A stretch of DNA of 64,000 nucleotides, from positions 13,051 through 77,050 of the forward strand of contig JAEWCF010000068.1 in the NCBI GenBank assembly GCA_023390775.1, in the 5' to 3' direction. Shown here piece by piece: positions 25,351 to 34,803 of the stretch. A model generated the notes under the pieces. The model was not told where the DNA came from. It saw only the letters and a program-made list of their open reading frames with translations, and made no database searches. A program made the translations under genes and the position numbers. Source of the stretch: Bacteroidota bacterium. Its GTDB lineage: Bacteria > Bacteroidota > Bacteroidia > Flavobacteriales > Flavobacteriaceae. Within the stretch, counting starts at the first letter, position 1. Each line of letters begins with the position of its first letter.

Positions 25351-26337
25351 ATGCCACAAAGCATAAAGAAAATCGGGGTGCTGACCTCCGGAGGCGATTC
25401 GCCCGGGATGAACGCGGCAATCCGCTCGGTGGTCCGGACCTGTGCTTATCACGGTATTGGCTGCATCGGGATTTACCGCGGTTATCAGGGAATGATCGAA
25501 GGCGATTTTAAGGAAATGGGTGCCCGAAGCGTAAACAACATCGTCAATAAGGGTGGCACGATCCTTAAATCGGCGCGCAGCAAGGAATTCATGACGCCCG
25601 AAGGCCGGAAGAAAGCCCACGACCATTTGGTAAGGGCGGGTGTCGACTCGCTTGTGATCATTGGCGGCGACGGAAGCTTTACCGGTGCCGAGGTCTTCAA
25701 TTCGGAATACGGTTTTCCCGTCATGGGAATCCCCGGCACCATAGACAACGATATCTACGGCACGAGCCATACACTGGGCTATGACACCGCCCTGAACACG
25801 GTGGTGGAGGTCATCGACAAAATCCGCGACACCGCGAGTTCGCACAACCGCCTGTTTTTTGTGGAAGTCATGGGCCGCGATGCCGGTCACATCGCCCTGA
25901 ATGCGGGCATCGGCGCGGGTGCCGAGGAAATCCTGATCCCGGAGGAAGACTTGGGCCTCGACAGGCTATTGGATTCGTTGCGAAGGAGCAAGGCCTCGGG
26001 GAAATCCTCGAGCATCGTCGTGATAGCCGAAGGGGACAAGATCGGGAAGAACGTCTTTGAACTCAAGGATTATGTCGAGACCAACATGCCCGAATACGAT
26101 GTGCGCGTCTCAGTACTCGGCCACATGCAACGGGGAGGTGCGCCCACGTGCTTTGACCGCGTCCTGGCCAGCCGGCTTGGCGTGAAGGCCGTGGAATCGC
26201 TTCTGGAAGGCAAATCCAATTACATGGTAGGCATAAACGGCGATAAGATCACGCTCACTCCGCTCGAGCAGGCCATCAAGGGGCGAAGCGAAATTGACCG
26301 GGAGTTGTTGAGGGTGTCGGATATTATGAGTACGTAG
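25351..26337 (+). CDS. pfkA: ATP-dependent 6-phosphofructokinase
   Basis: 328 residues. GGDSPGMNAAIRSV begins the ATP site, IGGDGSFTGAE binds the phosphates and GIPGTIDNDIYGTSHT holds the catalytic Asp of PGTIDND. FVEVMGRDAGHIAL and VLGHMQRGGAPTCFDR are the substrate segments. It phosphorylates fructose 6-phosphate in glycolysis. The next gene on the same strand is gapA, separated by a 121-bp spacer of short repeats. Confidence 0.95.
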   Translation: MPQSIKKIGVLTSGGDSPGMNAAIRSVVRTCAYHGIGCIGIYRGYQGMIEGDFKEMGARSVNNIVNKGGTILKSARSKEFMTPEGRKKAHDHLVRAGVDSLVIIGGDGSFTGAEVFNSEYGFPVMGIPGTIDNDIYGTSHTLGYDTALNTVVEVIDKIRDTASSHNRLFFVEVMGRDAGHIALNAGIGAGAEEILIPEEDLGLDRLLDSLRRSKASGKSSSIVVIAEGDKIGKNVFELKDYVETNMPEYDVRVSVLGHMQRGGAPTCFDRVLASRLGVKAVESLLEGKSNYMVGINGDKITLTPLEQAIKGRSEIDRELLRVSDIMST

Positions 26338-26341
26338 AAGT

Positions 26342-26454
26342 GTCGAATGACGAATGACAAATGTCGAACGAAAACGTAAAGTCATAAGGTCATAAGGTCT
26401 TAAAGTCATAAGGGCCAAGTTAAATGAATAAATTTCCTAATTTCCTAATTAAAT
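26342..26454. repeat. Composite repeat spacer: GTCGAAT-like heptamers, GTCATAAG octamers, AATTTCCT octamers
   Basis: Four 7-mers (GTCGAAT, GACGAAT, GACAAAT, GTCGAAC) run 26342-26369, starting four bases after the pfkA stop. Four 8-mers (GTCATAAG x3 and GTCTTAAA) run 26381-26412. Two perfect AATTTCCT copies and a third degenerate copy run 26431-26454, just before the gapA start. Three word families in 121 bases show that repeats accumulate in this spacer. Confidence 0.8.
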
Positions 26455-26458
26455 AAAA

Positions 26459-27463
26459 ATGTCAACAATAAAACTCGGAATAAACGGCTTCGGCCGGATT
26501 GGGCGCATCGTCCTGCGTGAGACGCTCAACCGCAACAATGTTGAAGTCGTGGCGATCAATGACCTTTTGGAGGTGGACCATTTGGCCTACCTTTTAAAAT
26601 ATGATTCGGTGCACGGGAACTTTGCCGGCAAGGTTGAGGTGCGCGAGGGAAAACTGTACGTCAACGACAAGGAAGTGCGCGTGACGGCCGAAAAAGATCC
26701 GTCACTATTGAAGTGGGACGAGGCCGGCGTGGATGTCGTAGCCGAATGTACGGGAATTTTCACGACGCTGGAAAAGGCGCAATTGCACATCAACGGCGGC
26801 GCCAAAAAGGTGGTGATCTCGGCGCCTTCGGCGGACGCCCCGATGTACGTGATGGGGGTCAATCACGAAAAGGCCACTGCAGCCGATACCATCGTGTCAA
26901 ACGCCTCCTGTACAACGAATTGCCTGGCGCCACTTGCCAAGGTGCTTCACGATGAATTCGGGATCGTGGAAGGATTGATGACCACCGTCCATGCGACCAC
27001 GGCCACTCAATTGACCGTGGACGGGCCGAGCAAAAAGGACTTCCGCGGAGGCCGTGCGGCGCTGCTCAACATCATCCCGGCCTCGACCGGTGCGGCAAAG
27101 GCCGTGGGCAAGGTGATACCGGAATTGAACGGAAAACTCACCGGAATGTCCATGCGGGTCCCAACGGCGGATGTCTCGGTGGTGGATTTGACCGTGAAAC
27201 TCTCTCGCGAGACCTCCTACGAGGAAATCATGGCGAGGCTCAAAGCGGCCTCCGAAGGCGCGTACAAGGGCATCATCGGGTTTACCGAAGACGATGTGGT
27301 ATCACAGGACTTCATCTCGGACCCCCGGACCTCCATCATCGATTCCAAGGCGGGAATAGGACTGAACTCGACGTTTTTCAAGATCGTTTCCTGGTATGAT
27401 AACGAATACGGGTACTCGAGCAAGCTGATCGACCTTTGCGTGCACATCGCCAATTTGAGATAA
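26459..27463 (+). CDS. gapA: Glyceraldehyde-3-phosphate dehydrogenase
   Basis: 334 residues, type I. GINGFGRIGRIVLRE at the N terminus binds NAD, and SNASCTTNCLAPLAKV carries the catalytic Cys. Substrate motifs TVHATTATQ and GRAALLNIIPASTGAAKAVG are present, and SWYDNEYGYSSKLIDL ends the catalytic domain. It works in glycolysis downstream of pfkA. A hairpin terminator follows 12 nt after the stop. Confidence 0.96.
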   Translation: MSTIKLGINGFGRIGRIVLRETLNRNNVEVVAINDLLEVDHLAYLLKYDSVHGNFAGKVEVREGKLYVNDKEVRVTAEKDPSLLKWDEAGVDVVAECTGIFTTLEKAQLHINGGAKKVVISAPSADAPMYVMGVNHEKATAADTIVSNASCTTNCLAPLAKVLHDEFGIVEGLMTTVHATTATQLTVDGPSKKDFRGGRAALLNIIPASTGAAKAVGKVIPELNGKLTGMSMRVPTADVSVVDLTVKLSRETSYEEIMARLKAASEGAYKGIIGFTEDDVVSQDFISDPRTSIIDSKAGIGLNSTFFKIVSWYDNEYGYSSKLIDLCVHIANLR

Positions 27464-27475
27464 AATGTATCTTAG

Positions 27476-27501
27476 CGCCGGGCTTATCGCCCGGTTTCTT
27501 T
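27476..27501 (+). terminator. Terminator after gapA
   Basis: CCGGGC and GCCCGG pair around TTATC and are followed by TTTCTTT. Confidence 0.75.
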
Positions 27502-27507
27502 ATTAAC

Positions 27508-27575
27508 GGCGTCCCGCGTTAGGGATGGAAGCAGCTACCGCGTAGCCATGACAGCCCGGCCCGAAGGGAAACGCC
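27508..27575 (+). other. Structured spacer element, possible RNA
   Basis: GGCGTCCC (27508) pairs with GGGAAACGCC (27566 region), allowing an AA bulge. Inside, GGG (27522) can pair with CCC (27555), and GCTAC/GTAGC (27534-27546) forms a perfect hairpin with loop CGC. The whole 68-nt block fits between the gapA terminator and the kinase ATG. It has no coding sense; it could be a leader element of the kinase gene or a dispersed palindrome. Confidence 0.45.
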
Positions 27576-27588
27576 CAAAATCTTTTTA

Positions 27589-28440
27589 ATGAAATTACTC
27601 ACCGACAGCGGTTCCACAAAGGCCGACTGGATCGCCATCGACGATGACGGCAAAGTGCTCTTCACGACCCAGACGCTGGGCCTCAACCCCGAAGTATTGG
27701 GCAAGGAAGAGATCATCGCAAGGCTTGACGACAAATTCGACATCTCGCACAACCGCAAAAGGGTCACCCACCTGTTTTTTTATGGCGCGGGCTGCGGGAC
27801 CGACAGGATGAAGAAATTCCTTTCGGAGGTTTTTGCCGAATATTTTGAAAGCGCCGCCGTGAGCGTCCAGGAAGATACCTACGCCGCGGTCTATGCCACC
27901 ACGCCGAAAGGGGAGAAGGCCATCGTGTGCATCCTGGGCACGGGCTCCAATTGCAGCTATTTTGACGGGCTCGTGTTGCATCAGAAGGTCCAGTCACTGG
28001 GCTACATCGCGATGGACGATTGCAGCGGCAACCAGTTTGGAAGGCAACTCATCCGCGGTTATTACTTTGGCAAAATGCCGGCCGAACTCGCCGCCGACTT
28101 CGAGATGCAGTACGATCTTGACGCCGATGTGATCAAGCACAACCTCTACAAGGAACCCAATCCCAACGCGTACCTGGCCACTTTTGCCAAGTTCCTGATC
28201 CAGCACAAGGACCATCCGTGGTGCCAGGAGATCATCGAAGCGGGAATGGAGGATTTCGTTTCCAACTACATTTTGCAGTTTGACAACGCGCGCCAGGTGC
28301 CGATCCATTTCATCGGGTCTATCGCGTTCTATTTGCGCGAGGAACTCGAGGCAGTACTGGCCAGCCACGGGCTCAAGATCGGGAATGTTTTGAGGCGGCC
28401 GATCGACGGGCTCATCCAATACCACGTACTCAACAAATGA
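27589..28440 (+). CDS. N-acetylglucosamine kinase-like BadF/BadG/BcrA/BcrD ATPase
   Basis: 283 residues with the ASKHA phosphate motifs: TDSGSTKADWIA (phosphate 1), ILGTGSNCSYFDG (phosphate 2) and IGSIAFYLREELE near the end. The family includes eukaryotic GlcNAc kinase and bacterial amino-sugar kinases, so it probably phosphorylates N-acetylglucosamine or a muropeptide sugar. It overlaps the start of mgsA by 4 nt (ATGA), so both are made together. The enzyme choice is inferred from family only. Confidence 0.78.
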   Translation: MKLLTDSGSTKADWIAIDDDGKVLFTTQTLGLNPEVLGKEEIIARLDDKFDISHNRKRVTHLFFYGAGCGTDRMKKFLSEVFAEYFESAAVSVQEDTYAAVYATTPKGEKAIVCILGTGSNCSYFDGLVLHQKVQSLGYIAMDDCSGNQFGRQLIRGYYFGKMPAELAADFEMQYDLDADVIKHNLYKEPNPNAYLATFAKFLIQHKDHPWCQEIIEAGMEDFVSNYILQFDNARQVPIHFIGSIAFYLREELEAVLASHGLKIGNVLRRPIDGLIQYHVLNK

Positions 28441-28808
28441 AGGAGATCGCGATCATTGCACATGACGGCATGAAGGCCGAGATGGTCCAGTTCCTCAATC
28501 GGAACCGGGATCTGCTCGCGGCCGAGGGCATCAGGCTTGTCGCGACAGGGACCACCGGCAGCAAGGCCGAAAAGGCGGGGTTCAGGGTGAAAAAGATGCT
28601 TTCGGGGCCACTCGGGGGCGATGCGCAGATCGCGGCGCGCGTGGCCGAGGGTAAAACCTCGATGGTGTTCTTTTTCAAGGATCCGCTCGCCAATCATCCG
28701 CACGAGGCCGACATCAATATGCTCATCCGCGTCTGCGACGTGCACAACGTGCCGCTGGCCACCAATGAGGCGACCGCGCAAATGCTCTTGCAGGCTATCG
28801 CGAAATAA
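28437..28808 (+). CDS. mgsA: Methylglyoxal synthase
   Basis: 123 residues, the family's normal size. IAIIAHDGMKAEM, TGTTGSKAEKAG (phosphate binding) and SGPLGGDAQIAARVAEG with the catalytic Asp, then FFKDPLANHPHEADINMLIRVCDV, are all diagnostic. It converts dihydroxyacetone phosphate to methylglyoxal plus phosphate as a bypass of lower glycolysis. It shares a transcript with the kinase and lies close to pfkA and gapA. Confidence 0.93.
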   Translation: MKEIAIIAHDGMKAEMVQFLNRNRDLLAAEGIRLVATGTTGSKAEKAGFRVKKMLSGPLGGDAQIAARVAEGKTSMVFFFKDPLANHPHEADINMLIRVCDVHNVPLATNEATAQMLLQAIAK

Positions 28809-28811
28809 TTC

Positions 28812-28837
28812 GGGATCAGGGTAGGGGTAAGGGTCAT
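28812..28837. repeat. Short G-rich tandem words after mgsA
   Basis: GGGATCA GGGTAG GGGTAA GGGTCA start three bases after the mgsA stop. The period is 6-7 nt and the words resemble the array at 8386. Confidence 0.5.
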
Positions 28838-28926
28838 ATCACTTGTTTTAGCAATGGAATTTAAGGCTTCGTTAAGATTCGAGCCTTTGCCTTTTGCCTA
28901 ATTTTAAGTGATTTAATCCAACCGAC

Positions 28927-31188
28927 ATGAAAAAACTTTACTTTCTGGCGCTGCTGTGTTTTGCAGTGGCCCCCGCGCAGAATATCAATTTTGCCGATGC
29001 CAACCTCAAGGCCATGATCGTCTCGGCCAATACCGAGAACGGCATCGCCCGCGACTTGGATCAGAATTACATCGTGGTGGACACAAACGGCGATGGCGAG
29101 ATCCAGGTATCGGAGGCGCTCACCGTCTATCACCTGCTGGTAGGCATGGGCGAAATATCTTCCATGGCCGGAATCGAGGCCTTCACCAACCTGCGCACGC
29201 TGGAGTGCTCGATGAACAACCTGACCACGCTCGATGTATCGGCGCTCACCAACCTGCGCGACCTCTCGTGCGGGAGCAACCAGCTGACCTCGCTCGATGT
29301 GAGCGGCCTCCCGCAACTGGAATTCCTGTACTGCGGCGACAATCAACTAACCAATTTGAATGTCCAGGGCTGTACGATGCTCTATTCGCTGGACTTCGGC
29401 TACAACAACCTGACATCCATAGACCTCTCGGGCATGACCAACCTGAACGACCTGATGGCCAGTGACAACCAACTGACTTCGCTGGATCTATCAGGATTGG
29501 CGGCGCTCGATTACCTCGATTGCAATTACAACCAGCTCACGAGCCTGAATATCCAGGGTTGCTCAAACCTGTTTTTCCTGCAGTGCTACAACAACAACCT
29601 CACGACGCTGGACGTGAGCGGTTCCAACCCCGAAGTGCTCGACTGTGCCGACAACCAGCTCGTGAGCCTGATCATCAAGAACGGGTACGACAACAGCGAC
29701 TCCTTTTACGATTTCGGAAACAATCCGTTGGAATACCTGTGCGTGGACGAGGTCGAATTTGACGCCTACGTGGGAATCCTGGACTTTTACGGGTTGGATT
29801 CGGAAATCAATACGTACTGTTACTTTGGGCCGGGCGGCGCCGATTATGTTTTGCAGGGCAACAATTCGTTCGATTTCAATCTGGACGGATGCGACAGCAA
29901 CGATTACGCGTTCCCGAACCTGCGCTTCAATGTTACCGACGGCAGCAATACGGGACTCCTGATATCGGATGGTTCCGGAACCTACACGCTCCCTTTGACC
30001 GACGGCATCCACACGCTGACCCCCATACTGGAAAATCCGGAGTTTTTTGACGTATCGCCCACTTCGGTTACCGTGAATTTTCCGGTGGATGTGACGCCTG
30101 CCGTGCGGAATTTCTGCGTCAGCGCCAATGGCATCCATCCCGACCTTGAAATTGCCGTGGTCCCGTTGGAAGCCGCGGTTCCAGGATTCGATGCCTCGTA
30201 CAGCATCGTTTACCGCAACAAGGGCAACCAGCTCATGAGCGGAAGCGTCATGTTGACCTTTGACGGCGATGTGATGGATGTGGTTTCGAGCGAACCCGCC
30301 CCCAACGACCAGTCCCCCAACACGCTAATGTACGATTTCACCGATCTGAACCCTTTTAGGGCCAACGAGATCATCGTGACCTTCAACCTCAATGCCCCGA
30401 CCGAGACCCCGCCGCTGAACCTCGATGATCAGCTTGCGTTCACAGCCACCGTAACCGCGGTGGAAGGTGACGAGAATCCGCTGGACAATACCTTCACCTA
30501 TGATGAAACCTTGGTAGGCTCGTTCGATCCCAACGACATTGCGTGCCTGGAGGGCGAGGTCGTGGGCACGGCCATGGTGGGCGAATATGTCCATTACGTG
30601 ATCCGGTTTGAGAACACCGGCACTTTTCCGGCGCAGAACATCGTGATCCGCAATGAAATCAATCCTTCGGAACTGGATATCTCATCTTTGGTCCCGATTC
30701 GCGGCAGCCACGACTTTTACACCGTGACAAACGGCAACGTCATCGAATTCTATTTTGACAACATCCAGCTCCCGTTTGCCGACGATGTCAACGACGGCTA
30801 CATCCTCTACAAGATCCGCACGAATTCCAATCTTGTGGCCGGCAGTACGTTCTCGAATTCGGCCGGGATTTATTTCGATTTCAATTACCCGATCCAGACC
30901 AATACCTTCACGACCCTCGTCCAGGCCTTGTCGGCATCGGACTTTGATTTTGACCGCCATTTCACCCTCTATCCGAATCCGGCGCGCAATTCAGTGACGC
31001 TGCGCGCATCATCCGGGCTTTCGGCCAATAAAATCACGCTTTACAACATGCTGGGGCAACCGGTCGCTGTAATCGCCAACCCGTCATTGGACCAAAGCAT
31101 TGACATTTCAAGGCTGCAGTCAGGGACCTACCTCGTGAAACTGGAAACCGACAAGGGCTCGGTCACGGCAAGATTTGTCAAAAACTGA
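28927..31188 (+). CDS. Secreted leucine-rich-repeat protein with T9SS sorting domain
   Basis: 753 residues. Signal peptide 1-18, with cleavage after PA and Gln next. About residues 80-270 hold leucine-rich repeats with the pattern LTSLDVSGLPQLEFLYCGDN, about 21 residues each. A DUF11-like, CARDB-like middle part and a domain starting GSFDPNDIACLEGEVVG, typical of flavobacterial surface proteins, follow. The last 75 residues (LYPNPARNSVTL ... GTYLVKLETDKG) are a type A T9SS sorting domain that directs export through the porin-like SprA pore. It is probably a cell-surface or secreted binding protein. Terminator follows. Confidence 0.88.
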   Translation: MKKLYFLALLCFAVAPAQNINFADANLKAMIVSANTENGIARDLDQNYIVVDTNGDGEIQVSEALTVYHLLVGMGEISSMAGIEAFTNLRTLECSMNNLTTLDVSALTNLRDLSCGSNQLTSLDVSGLPQLEFLYCGDNQLTNLNVQGCTMLYSLDFGYNNLTSIDLSGMTNLNDLMASDNQLTSLDLSGLAALDYLDCNYNQLTSLNIQGCSNLFFLQCYNNNLTTLDVSGSNPEVLDCADNQLVSLIIKNGYDNSDSFYDFGNNPLEYLCVDEVEFDAYVGILDFYGLDSEINTYCYFGPGGADYVLQGNNSFDFNLDGCDSNDYAFPNLRFNVTDGSNTGLLISDGSGTYTLPLTDGIHTLTPILENPEFFDVSPTSVTVNFPVDVTPAVRNFCVSANGIHPDLEIAVVPLEAAVPGFDASYSIVYRNKGNQLMSGSVMLTFDGDVMDVVSSEPAPNDQSPNTLMYDFTDLNPFRANEIIVTFNLNAPTETPPLNLDDQLAFTATVTAVEGDENPLDNTFTYDETLVGSFDPNDIACLEGEVVGTAMVGEYVHYVIRFENTGTFPAQNIVIRNEINPSELDISSLVPIRGSHDFYTVTNGNVIEFYFDNIQLPFADDVNDGYILYKIRTNSNLVAGSTFSNSAGIYFDFNYPIQTNTFTTLVQALSASDFDFDRHFTLYPNPARNSVTLRASSGLSANKITLYNMLGQPVAVIANPSLDQSIDISRLQSGTYLVKLETDKGSVTARFVKN

Positions 31189-31190
31189 CG

Positions 31191-31216
31191 AAAGGCCTTC
31201 CTCGGAAGGCTTTTTT
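31191..31216 (+). terminator. Terminator after the leucine-rich-repeat gene
   Basis: AAAGGCCTTCC and GGAAGGCTTTTTT pair with one bulged G and a TC loop. Confidence 0.8.
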
Positions 31217-31218
31217 AT

Positions 31219-31252
31219 TTGTTTCCAGCATTGTCGAAATAGGCTATATTTG
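31219..31252 (+). promoter_or_regulatory. Promoter of fabG
   Basis: TTG (31219-31221), 23-nt spacer and TATATTTG (31245-31252), a perfect -7 box. Confidence 0.55.
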
Positions 31253-31295
31253 TAAGCCAATTTGTAACCAGGCGGAAAATCCGCACCATTAACAT

Positions 31296-32042
31296 ATGAA
31301 ATTACTCGAAGGAAAAACGGCCATCATCACCGGCGCCAGCCGCGGGATTGGAAAAGGGATTGCCGAGGTGTTCGCACGCCATGGCGCAAATGTCGCATTC
31401 ACTTACAGTTCATCGGCCGAATCGGCGATGGCGCTTGAAAAACAGCTAGCCGAAACCGGAATCAAGGCCAAAGGCTACCAGTCGGACGCCGCCGATTTCG
31501 CACAGGCACAAAAACTTGTGGACGACGTGATCGCCGAGTTCGGGACCGTGGACATTTTGATCAACAACGCCGGAATCACAAAGGACAATCTCCTGATGCG
31601 CATGTCCGAAGAGGATTTCGACAAGGTCATCGATGTCAACCTTAAATCGGTTTTCAACATGACCAAAGCCGTTCAGCGCCAGCTGTTGAAGCAGCGCTCG
31701 GGATCGATCATCAACATGAGCTCGGTCGTGGGCGTGAAGGGAAATGCGGGCCAGGCCAACTATGCCGCATCAAAGGCCGGTGTCATCGGTTTCACCAAGT
31801 CGGTGGCTCTCGAATTGGGGTCGCGCAACATTCGCTGCAACGCGATCGCGCCGGGCTTCATCGAAACCGAAATGACGGCCAAGCTCAACGAGGATGTGGT
31901 CCAGGGCTGGCGGGATTCGATTCCGCTCAAGCGCGGCGGCACCACCGAAGATGTTGCCAATGCCTGCCTGTTCCTCGCCTCTGACCTGAGCGCTTACGTG
32001 ACAGGGCAGGTCATGAACGTGGATGGCGGCATGCTTACCTAA
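31296..32042 (+). CDS. fabG: 3-oxoacyl-ACP reductase FabG
   Basis: 248 residues. TGASRGIGKGIA is the NADPH motif, NNAGITKDNLLMRMSEEDFD the classic FabG active-site segment, with Ser in NMSSVVG and YAASKAG. It reduces 3-oxoacyl-ACP in fatty acid synthesis. A promoter precedes it and the VWA-like gene follows 12 nt after its stop; the two may form one transcript. Confidence 0.9.
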   Translation: MKLLEGKTAIITGASRGIGKGIAEVFARHGANVAFTYSSSAESAMALEKQLAETGIKAKGYQSDAADFAQAQKLVDDVIAEFGTVDILINNAGITKDNLLMRMSEEDFDKVIDVNLKSVFNMTKAVQRQLLKQRSGSIINMSSVVGVKGNAGQANYAASKAGVIGFTKSVALELGSRNIRCNAIAPGFIETEMTAKLNEDVVQGWRDSIPLKRGGTTEDVANACLFLASDLSAYVTGQVMNVDGGMLT

Positions 32043-32054
32043 GACACCATCACT

Positions 32055-34076
32055 ATGACGATCCCGACGGCATTGCAGATTTTCCTTGCGGTTATCCTTG
32101 CGGGCGGGATCGCCATTTTCCAATATTATTACAAGACCGGCGCGCGGGGAAGGACGTTTGCCGTCATGGCAGCCCTAAGGTTCATCACGGTGTTGGCGCT
32201 GTTGCTTTTACTGATCAATCCCGTCATTTCAAGTACGTCGTACGAGGTGGAGAAGGCGATACTGCCCATTTTGACCGACAACTCCTCATCAATCAAAGTT
32301 CTCGGTGCCGAAGGGGATGCGCGGGATTTGCGCGGGAAATTGCTTGCCGATGAAAGGCTTCGCGCACGTTTCGATGTCCGGGACTTCCTTTTTTCGGATG
32401 GCCTTACCGCCGGCGAAACGCCCTCATTTGACGGCACCCAGACCAATCTTGACCAGGCCGCGAGGAACCTGCGGAGCATCGGCAGGGGAAAATCGTTCCC
32501 GACCATTATCATCACCGACGGAAACCAGACGGCCGGCAGTGATTACCCGTACAGTTTCAACCCCTCGAATAAAGTCTATCCCGTTATTTTGGGCGACACC
32601 GCCACCTTTACCGACCTGCGGATTACCAGGCTCAACGTCAACAAGTACGCTTTCCTCAAAAATAAGTTTCCCGTGGAGGTGTTCCTTTCCTATTCGGGTT
32701 CGGGAAGCAGGAGTGCCGACTTCACCATTTCGGGTGGCGGAGGCGTTTTGGCGCGGCAGAAAGTGTCCTTTTCGCCCTCGGCCCCTACGGCAGTCTTGAA
32801 CCTTTTGTTGCCCGCGGATAAAATCGGGGTGCAGGTCTTCAGGGCGCAGGTCACATCATCCGAAAGGGAAAAGAACACCTACAACAACACCAAGAATTTC
32901 GCCGTTGAGATCATCGACCAACGCACGGAAGTCGCGATTGTTTCGGCCATTAGCCATCCCGATCTTGCCGCAATCAAAAGGAGCATCGAGACCAATGCCC
33001 AACGCAAGGCGACGATCGTCAAACCCTCGGAGGTACAAACAGCGGACTATAACGTGGCGATCCTCTATCAGCCGACCGCCGTGTTCGCACCGGTGTTCGA
33101 TCAGCTCCGCACGCGCGGAAATTCGTGGATCATCACGGGAATGGCAACCGATTTCAGTTTTTTGAACCGCCAACAGGACCGGTTCAGCTTCAGCATGAGC
33201 CAGCAACCCGAGGATTACCTGCCTGAATTCTCATCAAATTTTGGCCTGTTCGCCGCCGAAGATATCGGGTTTGGGGGCATGCCGCCGCTGCAGCATCCCT
33301 TCGGAACGGTCAACGCGGCACAGGGGATGGACATCATGCTTGGCTCCCGCGTCCGGAATATTTCCACGGGGCTTCCCATGCTCGCTTTCGTCGAATCGCA
33401 AGGTCGCCGGCAGGCATTCCTGTTGGGCGAAAATATCTGGAAATGGCGGATGCAGGCCTTCAAGGAAAAACAATCGTTCGAGGAATTTGACCGCTTCGTG
33501 GACCGGATCGTTCAATTCCTTTCGACCGACAGCGCGCGCAAATCGCTGGTGGTGGATTTCGAGAGGTTTTACAATTCGGGAGACCAGATCCAGATCGGCG
33601 CGCAATATTTTGACAAAAATTATGAATTCGATCCCAATGCGAGGCTGACCCTCTCGCTAACAAACCGTGCGACCAAGGCTGTCAAATTCTATGAAATGTT
33701 GCGGGGAGCGAATGCTTACAAGGCCAACCTCCAGGGGCTGCCTGCGGGAAAATACGATTTTTCGGTACGGGAGACGCGGTCCAATTCGGTGCAAAATGGC
33801 TATTTTGAGGTGCTGGATTTCGATATTGAAAAACAATTCGTCAATCCCGACGTTATGAAACTCAACCAACTCGCCTCGCAAACCGGGGGGAAAAGTTACC
33901 TTCCCCGCCAGGCGGATGAGTTGGTCGCAAACCTGCTCTCGGACGATGCGTACAAACCGGTCCAACGGGCCGTGAACAGGCGAACGCCGCTTATCCAGTG
34001 GGAATGGCTGCTTTTTATTTTGGCAGCGGCCCTGGGAACCGAGTGGTTCTTGCGAAAATACAACGGAATGTTATAG
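32055..34076 (+). CDS. VWA-like membrane protein
   Basis: 673 residues. Two transmembrane helices near the N terminus (9-27 and about 37-56) and one at the C terminus (LLFILAAALGTEW) frame a large soluble part. ILTDNSSSIKVLG fits the MIDAS pattern DxSxS and TIIITDGNQT the second VWA motif. The body then has Ig-like beta segments. This is the architecture of BatA/BatB-like or CoxE-related proteins; its partner is unknown. It probably faces the periplasm with its long domain. Confidence 0.7.
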   Translation: MTIPTALQIFLAVILAGGIAIFQYYYKTGARGRTFAVMAALRFITVLALLLLLINPVISSTSYEVEKAILPILTDNSSSIKVLGAEGDARDLRGKLLADERLRARFDVRDFLFSDGLTAGETPSFDGTQTNLDQAARNLRSIGRGKSFPTIIITDGNQTAGSDYPYSFNPSNKVYPVILGDTATFTDLRITRLNVNKYAFLKNKFPVEVFLSYSGSGSRSADFTISGGGGVLARQKVSFSPSAPTAVLNLLLPADKIGVQVFRAQVTSSEREKNTYNNTKNFAVEIIDQRTEVAIVSAISHPDLAAIKRSIETNAQRKATIVKPSEVQTADYNVAILYQPTAVFAPVFDQLRTRGNSWIITGMATDFSFLNRQQDRFSFSMSQQPEDYLPEFSSNFGLFAAEDIGFGGMPPLQHPFGTVNAAQGMDIMLGSRVRNISTGLPMLAFVESQGRRQAFLLGENIWKWRMQAFKEKQSFEEFDRFVDRIVQFLSTDSARKSLVVDFERFYNSGDQIQIGAQYFDKNYEFDPNARLTLSLTNRATKAVKFYEMLRGANAYKANLQGLPAGKYDFSVRETRSNSVQNGYFEVLDFDIEKQFVNPDVMKLNQLASQTGGKSYLPRQADELVANLLSDDAYKPVQRAVNRRTPLIQWEWLLFILAAALGTEWFLRKYNGML

Positions 34077-34083
34077 CCCCACT

Positions 34084-34803
34084 ATGAAGAGAATCCTACT
34101 TTTGATCATGATGGCATCAGGCATGCTGTCGGTCGCACAGAAATCCAAACCGGAAATACCGCAGTTCATGCGCGAGGACCCGTTTTACAAGGTCGTGGGC
34201 CTGGACAAGATGTGGACCGTGGAAATATCGGCCCAAAAAATAAGCTACATCTCGATTTTGCCCAACGAAAGTTTCGATGCGCCCTTTGTCCCTGGAGCGG
34301 GCGGCGGAAGCCAAAAGGTTTTTAAATCGGGTACCAAGGACCGTATGATCGAAGTGAAATGCACGCCGAAATCGGCTCTTTGGGACGATGTTTCCCTGGT
34401 GGTGACCGGCGCCGACGGCAATGCCAGGCAGTTGGCGGGGCAGGGGCAGTACATTCCCGACGACCGGCTGAACGTTGTTTGGATCTTGCGCGAACTGGGC
34501 GGAAAAAGGATGACGGTGCAAGACTTCGGCAAGGAACTTCCCTATTTGGACCTGCACATCCACGATGGCTTTTTCACCGGATTTGCCGGATGCAACCGCG
34601 TCCAGGGCAAGCTCGAGTTGCAGCAGGACAGCCTGATCGCCTTGGGCGAAGTTTCGGGAAGCCGGATGCAGTGCAATGCCGCGAACAAGGAGCCCCTCTT
34701 CCTCGAGATGCTCAAGAGGGTTGCGCGTTATGAAATCCGCAAGGGCAAATTGTACCTTCTGGGAGCCAAAGGCGTCGAGGCCGTGTTTGACCCGGGAACC
34801 TGA
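34084..34803 (+). CDS. META-domain secreted protein
   Basis: 239 residues. Signal peptide 1-18 with the site MLSVA|Q and Gln at +1. The C-terminal 110 residues show the META/HslJ pattern: WILRELGGKRM, LDLHIHDGFFTGFAGCNRV, SGSRMQC and FLEMLKRVARYEI. HslJ proteins are linked to novobiocin resistance and protein folding in the envelope; the exact role is unknown. The gene starts 7 nt after the VWA-like gene and converges on ridA. Confidence 0.82.
   Translation: MKRILLLIMMASGMLSVAQKSKPEIPQFMREDPFYKVVGLDKMWTVEISAQKISYISILPNESFDAPFVPGAGGGSQKVFKSGTKDRMIEVKCTPKSALWDDVSLVVTGADGNARQLAGQGQYIPDDRLNVVWILRELGGKRMTVQDFGKELPYLDLHIHDGFFTGFAGCNRVQGKLELQQDSLIALGEVSGSRMQCNAANKEPLFLEMLKRVARYEIRKGKLYLLGAKGVEAVFDPGT

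Noticed and set aside
27521..27546. Resemblance of GGAAGCAGC to the 4.5S SRP RNA core
   Set aside because: Other conserved parts (GGTCAGG, the apical loop with its symmetric internal loop) are missing, and the element is only 68 nt with a different fold.
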